Positions 32,091 to 43,522 of a DNA stretch of 64,000 bases are shown here, in pieces. This DNA comes from Plectosphaerella cucumerina (lineage: Eukaryota; Ascomycota; Sordariomycetes; Glomerellales; Plectosphaerellaceae). Below the pieces are notes generated by a model. The model did no database searches. It was not told where the DNA came from and was given only the letters and a program-made list of their open reading frames with translations. Positions within the stretch are counted from its first letter, which is position 1, and each line of letters begins with the position of its first letter. Both the position numbers and the translations under genes were made by a program. The stretch is from positions 682,001 to 746,000 of the forward strand of contig JAGPXD010000006.1 in assembly GCA_020746995.1 (NCBI GenBank). Direction: 5' to 3'.

Positions 32091-33797
32091 ATGGCCTCCT
32101 CCGGCCTCACGTCCACCCAGTACCCCCCCTCACTCACAGACGCTGAGCGGGATGACCTCTCCAATGCCGTGAAGAACTTCGCCATCGGCCACGGTCTCGC
32201 TGTGCGGCCGCAGCCAGCCGTGGTGCCTGATGAGATCGACCCCAAGGCAATGCTGGCCATCAACGTCCCTGTCACCCTCTTCCCGAGCCCCTTTCCCCGC
32301 GAGTGCTTTGAGCAGGCCCGCTCGGCGCAGAAGACTTACAACGAGCTGTATGCCGCCATCAGCCGCGATGAGGGCTTCCTGGCGGATGCGGTTGACGAGT
32401 AAGATCCGATGGCGAGCCCCTCGTAGGTTCAGACTGAATTGACGATGCAAGGGTTCGTGGCGGAGACGAGTTCACCACCAAGCTGTGGGACATTCATCTC
32501 AAGGTCAAGGCGGAGGGTTACACCCAGGTATGCCCTGCATGATGCTCGGTCTGCCTGCTCGATTTACTGATTGGCCTGCAGCCCATCTCCCTCGGTCTCT
32601 TCCGGTCGGATTACCTCGTCCACGAGGACGGCGAGAAGAAGAGAAGCGTGAAGCAGGTCGAGTTCAACACGATAGCCTCGTCTTTCGGCGGTCTCTCGAA
32701 GCAGACGAGCCTCCTGCACAAGTACGGACACACCCATGAACTGAGCAAGATATGGACCACTGACGAAGGCCAGGTTCCTGGCATCCTCCGAGTATCCCCT
32801 TCTGGAGCAGAGCATCCCCCGGGGAACCCTAGACCTCCCCGAGAACGACAGCGTCGGCGGCCTGACAGCCGGCATGCGCGCCGCCCACGAGGCCTACGGC
32901 CCCTCCGAGCTGGGCCTCGAAAAATGCATCATCTTCGTCGTCCAGGGCGGCGAGAGAAACATCTTTGACCAAAGGCACCTCGAGTACGCCCTGTCCGACA
33001 GCGCGTCGCCCGTCCGCGTCTTCCGCCTGCCCTTCTCCGAGCTCCTCAACCACACCAGCATCGCCGACACGCCCAAGAGGCAGCTGATCTACCACCTGCC
33101 GCGGAACATGTCCAAGACCTTCGAGGTGTCGGTGGCCTACCTTCGTGCCGGTTACGGTCCCTCGGACTACCCCGACGAAACGGCCTGGGAGGCGCGACAC
33201 CACCTCGAGCGGTCGGGCGCCATCAAGTGCCCCACGATCCTGACACAGGTGGCCGGCACCAAGAAGGTGCAACAGCTTCTCGCGACGCCCCGGTCCGGCG
33301 CGTCCCCATCAGTCCTAGGCCGTTTCCTCGCCGACGACGCCCCGTCCACGGCCGAGGTCTGGCGGACCTTCACCAACATCTTCCCCATGGACACCTCCGA
33401 GGCGGGTCTCCGCGCGCGACAGATCGCGCTAGACCCGGAGCTGTGCAAGAACTACGTCCTCAAACCGCAGCGCGAAGGCGGCGGCAACAACTACTACCGC
33501 GAGGACATCCCCGTGTTCCTCAAGAGCACGCCCGAGTCGCACTGGGGTGCGCACATCCTCATGGAGCTCATCACGCCGCCGCGACAGGAGAACGTGATCT
33601 TGCGCAACGGCAGCATCGAGGAGGGCGGCGTCGTATGCGAGCTGGGTATCTACGGCACCTGCGTGTGGAACCAGCAGACGGACGAGGTGCTGCGTAATGA
33701 GGAGGCGGGATACTTGCTGCGCACCAAGGGCGACACGAGCAATGAGGGAGGTGTGGCGGCTGGGTTTGGGTGCATGGACAGCTGCAGCCTGGTGTGA
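32091..33797 (+). CDS. GSH2: Glutathione synthetase (eukaryotic type)
   Basis: Model: join(32091..32398, 32452..32527, 32582..32721, 32774..33797), three introns of 53, 54 and 52 nt, 515 aa. It joins gamma-glutamylcysteine and glycine with ATP, the second step of glutathione synthesis, in the cytosol. Family blocks: LGLFRSDYLVH and QVEFNTIASSFGG (substrate-binding strand with R-S-D-Y and E-F-N-T), FEVSVAYLRAGYGP, KNYVLKPQREGGGNNYY (glycine-rich ATP-grasp loop), MELITPP, and the C-terminal lid GGVAAGFGCMDSCSLV. The length is near the usual 470-500. The upstream in-frame Met at 32067 is removed by the leader intron, so 32091 is the start. The enzyme works as a homodimer in other eukaryotes. Confidence 0.95.
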
Positions 33798-34019
33798 GGG
33801 GGCATACGAAGTCACTGACAATTTCGAGTGGGCAACATCGGGCGCATAGTTTATGTGGTATCAAATGTCTCGCCTAATCCTGTGACGTCTCGTACAAACA
33901 ACGGAGGCGCCTCACCCCAGGCTAGGCCCCCAAGTGACAAAGGAGATGTATCGCGTGTAGTGGTACACAAGTGAGGGAGCGGAGATATTTCCGGGTGTTC
34001 TAGGCGTGGGGAGGGCGAT

Positions 34020-34552
34020 TTATTCGGCGGGGGAGGTGCCGGTCTGGGGACGCTTGAGGACCTCGATGCTGCCTGGGGGGTGTATTAGTACGACACACAG
34101 GCCTGGTTTGGAGGGAGGACGTACGCTGGACGATGTTCAGGGAGGTCTTGTTCTTGCCCTCGGCATCCTGGTAGGTGCCGAGGCTGGCCTCGCCTTCAAC
34201 GTAGACAAGAGATCTAGGGAGAAAGAACATGTCAGCTCTGCGGCGCATAGGACAAGTTGCTTTTGCTTCGGGCATACCCCTTGGGAAGGCTCTGGAGGAA
34301 GTCGCGGCGAGGACCGGGGTTCTCGAAGCTGGTGACGCGGAACCAGCTGGTCTGGCGGTTCTCGCGGGGGCCGGAGTTGCTGGCGACGGCGTACTTGATG
34401 ATCTCGCGGCCAGTGCTGGTGGCGTGGAGCTCGGGGGTGTCGGCAAGGTTGCCGACGATGGTAATGCGGGCGACGCCGCGGGCGGGGGTGGAGCTGAAGT
34501 TGCGGGCGGCGATGCGCGGGACGGCGACGGAGCGGCGGAGGAAGGCGGACAT
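34020..34552 (-). CDS. RIM1: Mitochondrial single-stranded DNA-binding protein
   Basis: Model: complement(34020..34072, 34125..34213, 34278..34552), introns of 64 and 52 nt, 138 aa. The first 20-25 residues are basic and Ser/Ala-rich (FLRRSVAVPRIAARNFSS), a matrix-targeting leader. They are followed by an OB fold of the bacterial SSB type: ARITIVGNLADTPEL, IIKYAVASN, TSWFRVTSF, LPKGSLVYVEGEASLGTY, and KTSLNIVQRSIEVLKRP. It coats single-stranded mtDNA during replication, as yeast Rim1 does. The length equals the family's. The second intron has a clear TACTAAT branch site. The gene is convergent with glutathione synthetase, with 222 nt between stops. Confidence 0.93.
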
Positions 34553-36092
34553 ATTGGCGGTTGGCGGGGTGGTGATGTGATGGGTTCTTTTGGATATCGA
34601 GGGGCTGTTTGTCGTTCAATCTGGAGATGCGAGTCGGGTTGTGCAGAGTCGGGGTGTCGCGTCAGGAACGCGGTCAGGGGCTTTCGCACGTCCCCCTGCC
34701 TGTCTGCTTGATATGGCCCGTGCGGGGTCGCATTGATTGATTTCAGGGACCTGATGCTTCATGCACCAGCCACAGGTCGAGCACAGCCACCGGCAATGGG
34801 TCGGGACTTCATCGCTGGCGCCGTCCTAAAATTATAGGTACCCGACCTCCCGACCGACCTGAGGTATCAACCACCACTTACAGCCACCCACCACCAACTC
34901 ACCGGTCGACTTTCCCGATCCGGTCCTGAATAGAAGCATGCTCGCAAACACGGCGTGCTCGGCTCGCTCCTCCTGCGCGTCTGGCACGCTCTGACACATC
35001 AGACAGAAATGCCAGAGGGAGGAGGGCTGAAGTCCAGAACACATTTCTGAGAAACCCATGTCTCTCCCTCTCCGTCGAACAGGGTGCCATGGAGGCTCAT
35101 CATCATCACCGTGCACCCGGGAAGGATGAGGCTCAAAAGTTCGTTGAAACCACGCGGGAAGACGGGACGCAAAGACCCCATGATGGTCTCTGCTCCCGAT
35201 CATCGCGATGCAGCCTGGTCTGAGCATCGAGCAGATGGAGGGGCGCAAAGTCCTTCTACTCGTCAGCATGTAATTCAAGTTTCGGGAAGAAGGGCCCCTC
35301 AGGTACGCGGCATGAGCCGCCGTCACATCACCCACCGGCACGGTGCGAGACAAAAACGCCGCCCCTTATTGAAGCCTTCCCCGAATGAAGCCTCAATAGG
35401 CAGGCTGAATAGACGCCCGACAGTGCGCCGAACCACCACGCATTGCATTTTCGCCGCGAGCAGCACACACACACCCTTCGGACCCGACTGCCGGTCCTTT
35501 GGTAGGCGATGGCTCTTTGCGAGATCCCAAGAGGCTTGCGGGCTTGGGCTTGGGCTCGGCGACCTTCCGCCATATGATGCATCAAGTCCGCGATATCTGG
35601 AAGCCGAACTTGCCTCTCTCTCCTCTCTTGCTTTTCCCGTCCATGGTTGCCGTGCTTTCCTCAGGCCTATCGTTTCCGTGTTCTGCGCCCCTCCACCCGC
35701 CGCCTATTGCTCGACACTTACTCACGAAACTTTGGGCCTATTGGGCTTATTGTCGGGACCGGTCCATGAATCCCCCCTGAATAACGTCGACGATATGTGA
35801 TGAGGCCTTACAGCTTTTCGTCCGCCACCATCTCGTCTTCCCATCTAATGCACTACTTCACCAGATGCGCCATCTATCTCTCCTCATCACTAGATCTCCA
35901 GAGAGCAGAACTGCAACCTCTTTAACTACTGACTCGCGCCCTTCCTCTTCACTCTCCTGTCCATCCATTGGCATCGACTACCTCGACACAGACAGCTTCT
36001 CAAGACAAGCCCCTCAGCAAGCTCGCCCGTCTTGCAGACAGAGACCCAGACTTGAGAACCCTCTCTCTCTCGTCCCGTCTACTCCTCCCGCC
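34553..36092. other. Divergent promoter between mtSSB and the STE3-type receptor
   Basis: About 1.5 kb. The last 280 nt before the receptor start are C/T-rich leader, in which the receptor's frame stays open from 35865 without looking like protein. ORFs near 35084-35800 are Arg-rich chance frames. No other feature is seen. Confidence 0.5.
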
Positions 36093-37996
36093 ATGGCACC
36101 TCTCTCAGCGAGGGACTTCCTCGGCAAGGGAGACGTCATCATCATCCGCCCCTTCGACGTGCCAGATCCCATCACCTACCCGACCCTCATCTTCAACCTC
36201 GTCCTCCGCACCACCATGGGCTTTGTCGCCATCTTCGCCTGCCTCGTGCCCCTCCGCCTCCTCTACCGAAACAAGGAGTTCGCCGCCATCGTCTTCGTTG
36301 TCAACGACCTCGGCCTCTGCCTCATCAACACCATCAACGCCCTCATCTGGCACGACGACAACATGGACAACTGGTATACCGGCTTTGGCTGGTGCGACCT
36401 CCACCCCTACCTCTACGTCCCCATGATGACGCTCTTCACCACCTCGGTTCTCGCACACTCCAGGGGCATGGCGGAGAAGGTCTCCCTCGTCCGCGCGAGC
36501 CCCATGACCAAGAGGGAGCGGCGCAGGAACTACCTGATGCAGTCTCTCATCATGTTTCCCCTGCCCATCGTCCAGCTTGCATGGATGTACCCGCTCACAG
36601 CCCAGCGCTTCGTCCTCACCACCCTCGTCGGCTGCGACTGGCGCGTTGATGGTAGCTGGCCCTGGCTGACCTTCTTCATCCTGCCCATCCCCATCTTGTC
36701 CATCATCGCCGGCATCTACGCATGTAGGTCTCCCCTTGTTCCTCTCCCTTAACCGAGACTAACACCCCCAGTCATCACCTGGCGCCGCTACCGCGTCCTC
36801 CGCAAGTCCACCCGCGGCGTCTTCGCCGCCGACAGCGCCGCCACCGCCCGCTCCAACCGCACAGGCCGCAGACTCTACCTCCTCACCCTCACCATCCTCA
36901 TCCCCTACGTCCCCATCAGCTGCGCCTTCGCCGCCCTCAACATCTCCCAGAACATCCCCATCCGCGGCTTCAACTTTCACAAGATCCACTTCGAGGCCGA
37001 GCCCTTCCCCTGGAACTCCGTGCTCCTCGTCCCCTCCACCGAGCTGCCCTTTGTCTTCCTCAACGCAAAGTACATCCCCATCTTCAGCGGCCTACTCATC
37101 CTGTTCTTCTTCGGTGGCACCCAGGACGCCATCAACGACTACCGCCGCGTCCTCGTCGCCCTCGGCCTCGGCAGGATCTTCCCCATCCTTTACGAGGAGT
37201 ATCACAGGGACAAGCCCGTCACTGACCTCCGCACTATTACTGTTGATAGCGATGACGATGGGTGAGTTCATCTCCATATTCGGGCCAAAGGTTGTATGCT
37301 AACACCGGCAGCACCACCCTGAAATCCTCAGCCAAGGAGTCGACGTACCGTCTTAAGAAGCTCGGCCACTCCTCCAAGGCCAGCGATGGCTCCGAAACCA
37401 CAAAGCACCGCACCATGAGCTCACCCGACGACCTCCCCGACCTCATCAGCCCCGTCGAGCATGTCGACTGGCAGCCCGCCGCCCCCGCCTCCTCCCAGCC
37501 TCGCAACCGCCCCCCCTCGACCTCAGCAGAGCACCGTCCCACGACCCCGCTGCGAGAATACTTCACCACGCCCACCGCCCCCGGCGACCAACCGATCCTC
37601 GCCCCCGAACGAACAGCCAACCCCTTCCTCTTCCGCACCCACATGAACATCCCGCCCCTCTCCCTCCCTCGCTTCAGCTTCCTCCGACGCAAGCAGCCCC
37701 GCGCCGCCGACGCCGACGCCGCTTCAACGCGCCACATGACCGTCGCCACCCCCGCGTCACCGGGCGACCCCGTCCACCGCATCGACTCGGCCACGTCCAG
37801 CTCAAGCTTCGCCCTCCGTGACCACAGTCGCAGTAAGATCTCGACGAGCGTTTGGTCCGAGGAGGGCGACGGCCCCCAGCAGGGACAGATGGGCAACGTC
37901 CACCCCCTGCAGGTCTATCCGGAGGAGGCGGAGTCGTCAGGCCGTCAGGATGGTGGAGTCACAGTCGAGACGCAGATCACCCAACACGCACGATAG
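36093..37996 (+). CDS. STE3: STE3-type (a-factor) pheromone receptor, 7-TM GPCR
   Basis: Model: join(36093..36723, 36772..37261, 37312..37996), introns of 48 and 50 nt, 601 aa. Seven hydrophobic segments fall in residues about 30-340. Family marks: LIWHDDNMDNWYTGFGWCDL between TM2 and TM3, the third-loop basic run KRERRRNYLMQS, LVGCDW near residue 179 followed by SWPW in the extracellular loop before TM5, and TELPFVFLNAKYIP in the TM7 region. STE3 proteins (PRE-1 in Neurospora) bind lipidated pheromone and signal through a heterotrimeric G protein to the mating MAP-kinase cascade. The C-terminal tail is long (about 260 residues), Ser/Thr/Pro-rich, and probably a phosphorylation target. The start has the context CCGCCATGGC. 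Its ligand gene is not in the window. Confidence 0.92.
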
Positions 37997-38759
37997 GTTC
38001 GTCGCGCGAGGGCATGATTTGCATCTTACCGCATACCGAGCACAAATAATCGTTCCTTTCTCAGATCATCTGGATCGACGAGTTGGCGGTTCAGGGGAGG
38101 ATAGGGGGTTGCATGGCCGGCCGTTCTGGCGTCCTGTTTTTGTCACATTTCCAGGTTTCCTTTATCAATCTTCATGTTGCTTCCAGCGCTGCACGGCTAC
38201 CCAGTTACACACACGGTAGGGCCAGTCGGGGCGAAAAGGGGGAGAGGGAGAATATGGCGAGTAATAGCAACTAGCAGAATGGATGTTCCCTACCAAAACC
38301 ATCCCAACACCGTGCCGTGACATGCACATGAGGTTCGAGTCGCAGAGTATTAAAAACGAGTCAAGGACCATTGTGCAGCTATCACCTTCTGCCTATGCAA
38401 TGCACACGCATATGCCACCTGACTGACACATGTGAGCCGGCGAAGTCGCCATCTATGCTCTCGTATATAGTAGAGGCCCCGATGGACCTCCAGACCACCA
38501 CCCTCCAGTCCGCGCCTCCTCCCAACCTCGAAAAGAAACCCAAACACCGCGCCATGCCTTGGTATACCAAAAAGTGGAAGCAGTTGGATAGCAAGTAAGC
38601 CAAAACGAAGAAAGCGAAGAGCGACTTGGTCATAAAGACGTAGACGTTGAAGAGCGTAACCCCCCCAAGCCTGGTGATTAAAAGAAGTTATAGTTGTGTC
38701 GTAAGAAGAGAAAGCCTTGGAAGAAACGTAAAGTCAATGAGAGCTTCAGTGTTGAAAGC
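37997..38759. other. Convergent 3' region
   Basis: About 760 nt between the receptor and the ERF4 gene, holding both 3' UTRs. Small frames on both strands (such as 38371-38598 plus and 38382-38633 minus) are unsupported. Confidence 0.5.
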
Positions 38760-40450
38760 TCATGCCGGCCCGTCCTCCATTTGCTCCACTGGGCCTCCCG
38801 CTTGGGAGGCACCAGGTGTGCTTGGAACAGGAGCAACTTCAGGATCGGATATTTGAATGTCCAGCTATTCATTCCATGTTAGCAAGAACTCCAGGGAGGT
38901 ATCGCGGGCAGACGTACCGTCATGTAGCCTGTCCGGCGCAGCGAGATGAGCTTGGGAGGAGTGGCGCCTTCCTCGGACCCCATCGTCTTCTCAATCTCCT
39001 GATTCCACTGCTCGATCCAGGCCTCCAGCCGGTTCAGTCTCGACTTGACACCGGTGAAGCCAAAATCGTCCCACAGCCAGCCAGTGACCAGGCCGAGGGT
39101 GGCATCGAGTATGTTCCGCCAGTCGTAGGGACTGAAGATCGGCACCAATTCGCCATTCAGCTTCTCAATGACCCGGCGGAATTCCTGCTCTGAGAAGCCC
39201 GCGGGATCCAGGATCTCGGGGTAGAGGTTCGAGAAGGTGGGCGCGAGGTCGCCCTGCAGCAGCCAATCCCTCCGGATGCGGATGATACGGGTGCTCTGGT
39301 ACTCGCTTGAGCCGATGGGTACGTGCGGATTCAGATGGGGGAAGCAAGGGTGCTGCGGACCCCATTCCTCTCCCATGTCTCCCTGAATGTCCTCGCCCAT
39401 GATGCTCGAGTTGGAAGACGACATTGCTGAGCCGATGCCATCCATGGCGGACAGATTGCTGTGGCGGCGAGGGTCCATGGTGTCTGGACCTCGCTCGAGG
39501 TCCCTGGAGTAGGACCTCCGGCGGTCGTCGGCCTCGGGACTCATGATTTCCTTTTGCTTGCCCTTGTCGAGCGGCGGCCTGGGGGTGGATGCCTCGGACG
39601 CTTCCTCTGGGTCGGAAAAGGTGGCGCGCAGAGGGCTCGGCTGTCGGTCGCCGGCGGGTGTGTTTGTGTAGTCGACCTTCTTGCTGTCGTAGGAGTGTCG
39701 GATGGACTGGGGCAGGCTGATGCGATGGTCACCGCTGCCGCTTCGGTCGACCTGAAGGCTCGGTCGGCCGGAGCCAGAATGACGAGTCTGTCGTTGTTCG
39801 GTAAGGGTCAGGAGGGGGTAGCTGCTGGCGCCCGAGTCGGCCTGGCGGTTTGAGTCGTCGTCGAGCGTGGGATGCGAGAGAGGTACGGAAGGGGGCGGGG
39901 GTGTCGAGGGACGGCGACGTCGTCGTCGTGCGGAATCGTCGGCGGGGGGTGCGAGCGCTCGGGCGGAGTTGCTAGGGTTCCAGAGACGAGCGGCGCCCGA
40001 GATTCTACGTAGACGCTTCGAGGCAGGGCCGGGGCGATTGCGGAAGGGCGATTGAAGGTAGTAGCTCTGAGGGTTGAAGGGTCGACGGGCGGGCTCGACG
40101 GCGGCAGTAGCAGCAGCGTCGCGTCCGAGTCGGTTGGCTGCACCTGCAGCGACGGCGGCTATTGGAGGGGAGAGAGGCCCGGGCGTCGGTGAGGCGCCGG
40201 GGTTGTAAACGGGCTGGCGCGAGGCTGGATGGACTGGCGCATTTACGGAGGACGGCTGTACCTGGTGACGAACTTGAGTTGCGTATGAATCCGTGGGAAA
40301 GGCGATGCAGCGAGAGCCGCCGAGACGGCCTCCCGACGATGGTTTGGAAGAGGAGGAAAGGGTGAGGCGAAGGGGGCCGTTTCTTGGTGAGCACGGCCGC
40401 GGCGCTGTTGACGAGGGTTCAACTTGAGAGGCGGACTTTGGTACACCCGG
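38760..40450 (-). CDS. ERF4: ERF4/Golgin-A7 family protein, palmitoyltransferase partner (5' end unresolved)
   Basis: Two exons are secure: complement(38760..38864, 38918..about 40260-40450), joined over a 53-nt intron (GTACGT...GAATAG, with CTAAC branch). The C-terminal block STRIIRIRRDWLLQGDLAP, then FRRVIEKLNGELVPIF and WRNILDATLGLVTGWLW, is the ERF4 domain. Erf4 pairs with the DHHC enzyme Erf2 at the ER to palmitoylate Ras proteins in yeast. Before it lie about 300 or more disordered residues rich in Pro, Ser and Arg. The frame is open upstream to an in-frame stop at 40451-40453 but has no Met there, so a 5' exon is missing. A Met-initiated frame beginning at 41046 (MPGRGVGAARPATDV) is a candidate first exon, yet I find no convincing donor. 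The gene may therefore extend to about 41 kb. The last exon ends EQMEDGPA. Confidence 0.78.
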
Positions 40451-43400
40451 TCAATCGGGGTCGGGGTCAGGGTCGCCAGATCCTTGGACGACCGTCGTGA
40501 AGACGGGAGACGGGAGCGGAATGGGGCCGGATAGACGAAGGTGAGGATAAAGGTGCAGCGACGATCGCTGCGCGGCGGCAGCTTGCCGTGGAAGTGGTGG
40601 TGAGGGTGACCCTTGGATTTGAAGGGTTCAAGTTGTGGTGCGCGAACACTGGCTTCGAGTTCCGAGTTGGCGGAAGAAATTGTGGGGGGCCCGACGATGA
40701 AGCTCCTGCTACTTATTTTGCGACTGCCGTGCTGTTGGACGTGGGCGTATGAGATGTGGCCGTCTGCGGAGTGAGCGAAGGTGAATAGCGACGGCGTTGG
40801 TCGTGATGTGCCAGTGAGAGTGAAGGCGGGAGAAGATTCGGCGCAGAGACTGCCCGTGCCGAGTGAAGGTTGAATTGGAATTGGGACGTGATGAAAGGGG
40901 CTCCGCGTCCGAGCTGGAGCTGGAGACCTGGAGCTCCAGTGACTGGCCACGGCGGGTGCCGGCGCAGGCACAACAGGTACGGGCGCAGGTGTCAGGGGCA
41001 GCACGTCTGTAGCTGGTCTAGCGGCACCGACGCCGCGTCCCGGCATTCTGGGCCTCCTGTGGACGGTGGGGGGGAAAGAAGCGGTGGTCCCGCTAGATTG
41101 CGCCTTCCAATCCGCTGTCTGCCACAGTGAAGGAAGAAAGCACCTGACACTGGAAAACCTACAGTAATCGATGGGCCCGGGAGGTCGAGAAGATTGAATG
41201 GAGAGAATGGTGGCGCGCAAGTTTGCAAAAGCAGAGTCCCTCACCCCCAGTCTTATGCCCCAGAGTCGGGCAAACGGCTTGCGCAAGGCGGGTCCTCTCC
41301 AGTCAGTCCTGTCGGTTTGTCGGTCTCGTCCGTGTGCTGTCTGTGTTTGAGCGGCCGTCAGCCTCACAGGACGTGTCCGTGCCCCCGAGCCCAATGGAGG
41401 CGAAGAAAAGACTCGAGCGAGGAGCGACTGGGTTCGGTGGCAAGGCAATGAATGGCCTTGGGGATGTCGATACGAGTCGTGTACGGCAAGAAACGAGGCC
41501 TTACGAGACGGGAGAAGCAGAGCCTGGTTGGTCTTGCGGAGCTGTGCAGATGGCCAGTTATATCTAGTTCTCTCTCTGGATACTTGCCAGTGGCTGGCCA
41601 CTCTCGCCTGCTGACGCGCGCTCGGGGGATTGATGTCCAGGGGCCGGGATGGGAGGATATATTGGCTCTCCCATGGCCAAGCGTGCGAGCGTGACCGCAG
41701 CAGCGAAGATTTTTTTTCGCTGTTGTTCAGGCAGGGCCGTCGATCATCCCGGTTGAGTAGTATTAGAGGTAGTTCTCAATAGTGCCACCGGCTGCAACTC
41801 GAAAACACGGGACGACCGACGGGTCACCGTGCTCCCGGGAAGCTGGGGGCTCGGGGCCGTTGGTTCAATCACCCCTCTTGCCAGTGGCCTCACTCTCTTC
41901 CCTAACACCAAAAAGCGAGGCGAATCTCATCATACCGAGCTGAGGGCAAACAGCCGGACACCTCGGCAAGTTCCTTCCCAAACGGTTCCCGCGTCTGCGC
42001 GTCCGTGCGCTCGACAAATATCGAAGGCTGCGCATGAATATTCCAAATTGTCCTCATCGAGTCGGCACTCTACATTAAGAACCCCATCGACCGGTGATTC
42101 CGGAGACTCACACTCCCGACAAAATGCGTGACGCGGAGAGGCCGCGCATTCGTCTGCCGCAGGAGGCACGCAAGCAAGCAAGCAAAACCATGTCACCTCC
42201 AACCGTGGAAGACGCGTCTGCCGCCACGTCCACAGACCTTCCCCGGAAGACCACCGACACAGGGCTGGCCGACCGATGACGAGGCTAGCTCGACGTCGCC
42301 ATGACGGAAAGCCGACACTTTACCACCTCGTCATCCCGAACACTGGCCCCAAGCTCAAGGTGCCAGCCGAATCTTATCGTGACCTCGCTCGCATTGGTGC
42401 ACTGAAAGCAGCCGACGCCCCCAACCAAGAAGACCCAGGGTACATGGTCGGCATCAGACGAACGAATCACCGTGGTAGGGTCGTATTTGTGCGATCTCAC
42501 CAAGAACTGTGTCGCCAGCTAGGCCATCTCCCGCAGTCTGGCGAATCGACGTTCGAGTTGTGTCGGCTCGAAGGCGGCCTCCCGAAGCTGGACCCGGCCA
42601 CTCTCGTCCGCCTCAGTGAGCGCTACCTGAAAATCGGTACTTCCATGAACATGGGCTCTCCGCGACCCAACCCTTGAAGATGAGGTACCGATACACTCGC
42701 AGAGAGCACGCTACGGGCCTGGCCCGAACTGAATGCTGCTCCCCCGCCAAACACCAACTGCACTGGCCTGCATCCGCCCGTCTTCCGGACATCAATCCGC
42801 TGGGCCGCTGCTCTCTCTTTGCCTGCCCGCCCTCTCCCGCTGCGTTGGCCTGGCCGATCAGCTCCACAGATCAGCGCGGGGCAGACGATCCGATCATGAC
42901 GTCCATCACTCCCTCGACAATACATTCCTTTCCTCTCCCATCGCGCTGCATCTCTGGGTCCGGCACGTGCTCCGCCAGAGGTAGCACCAACAACAAGCAG
43001 GTGCGCACGACATTTTAGGTCGGGCTGCTCCTTCCCATCTGCCCTCACCCGACCTTACCTCAGACGGGATATGCCCAAGGTAGCGCAGAGCGGTGCCCGT
43101 ACTTCGCCCTCAGCCCATATATGCTCGTGGATCGACATCAACTCCCAAAAACCAAAAGTCCACCCGTCATCCCTGCGTCGACATGATCCATCCTTATCCC
43201 CTCCCGCGATCTGACCTGACCTGACCTGGCATGCCTGTACCGTGCCTCCCGAGGCATCACGACGCGAGCTGAGACGCCGCACATTCCACACCACGTCCTC
43301 CCTCGCCCCTATCTCTCAAGATTCTCACCATCAACGAACCGTCTCGCGCGCCTGCGCCGCCGCCTCGGCTGGCCTGTGATACTCACCTCGGGCCCCCTCC

Positions 43401-43522
43401 GATGTCCACAGGGCTGCTATAATTCTGGACCCTGCTCCTTCAGTCTCCCGGCAACACCACAAGCACAAACGTACGTCTGCTAGCCCTACCGAGCTCATCA
43501 GCGCCCCATTCGAATCTCCGAC
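40451..43522. other. Long region: possible ERF4 5' exon/leader, then intergenic DNA
   Basis: On the minus strand the region 40460-41046 probably contains the ERF4 first exon and intron, but its structure could not be resolved. Beyond 41.1 kb I see no clear gene except a weak candidate at 42276-42677 (separate entry). The last 450 nt before 43523 are pyrimidine-rich leader of the next gene. Confidence 0.45.
42276..42677 (+). CDS. Hypothetical protein, weak candidate
   Basis: A 133-codon frame with fairly ordinary amino-acid composition, containing segments that could be helical (SHQELCRQLGHLPQS and DPATLVRLSERYLKIG) and few low-complexity runs, unlike the chance ORFs nearby. The ATG overlaps the stop of a short upstream frame (42124-42279), so an unmapped splice or a different start is possible. 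There is no recognisable domain and no sign of a function. It could still be a chance frame. Confidence 0.25.
   Translation: MTRLARRRHDGKPTLYHLVIPNTGPKLKVPAESYRDLARIGALKAADAPNQEDPGYMVGIRRTNHRGRVVFVRSHQELCRQLGHLPQSGESTFELCRLEGGLPKLDPATLVRLSERYLKIGTSMNMGSPRPNP

Noticed and set aside
35865..36092. 76-residue N-terminal extension of the STE3-type receptor
   Set aside because: The stretch is translated C/T-rich leader with no signal or conservation cue, and the Met at 36093 has a better start context just before TM1.
40243..41601. 452-codon minus-strand frame as one protein
   Set aside because: Its 3' half runs in the wrong frame relative to the ERF4 coding region and is Pro/Arg/Ser-rich. Only the part from Met 41046 might be a real first exon.
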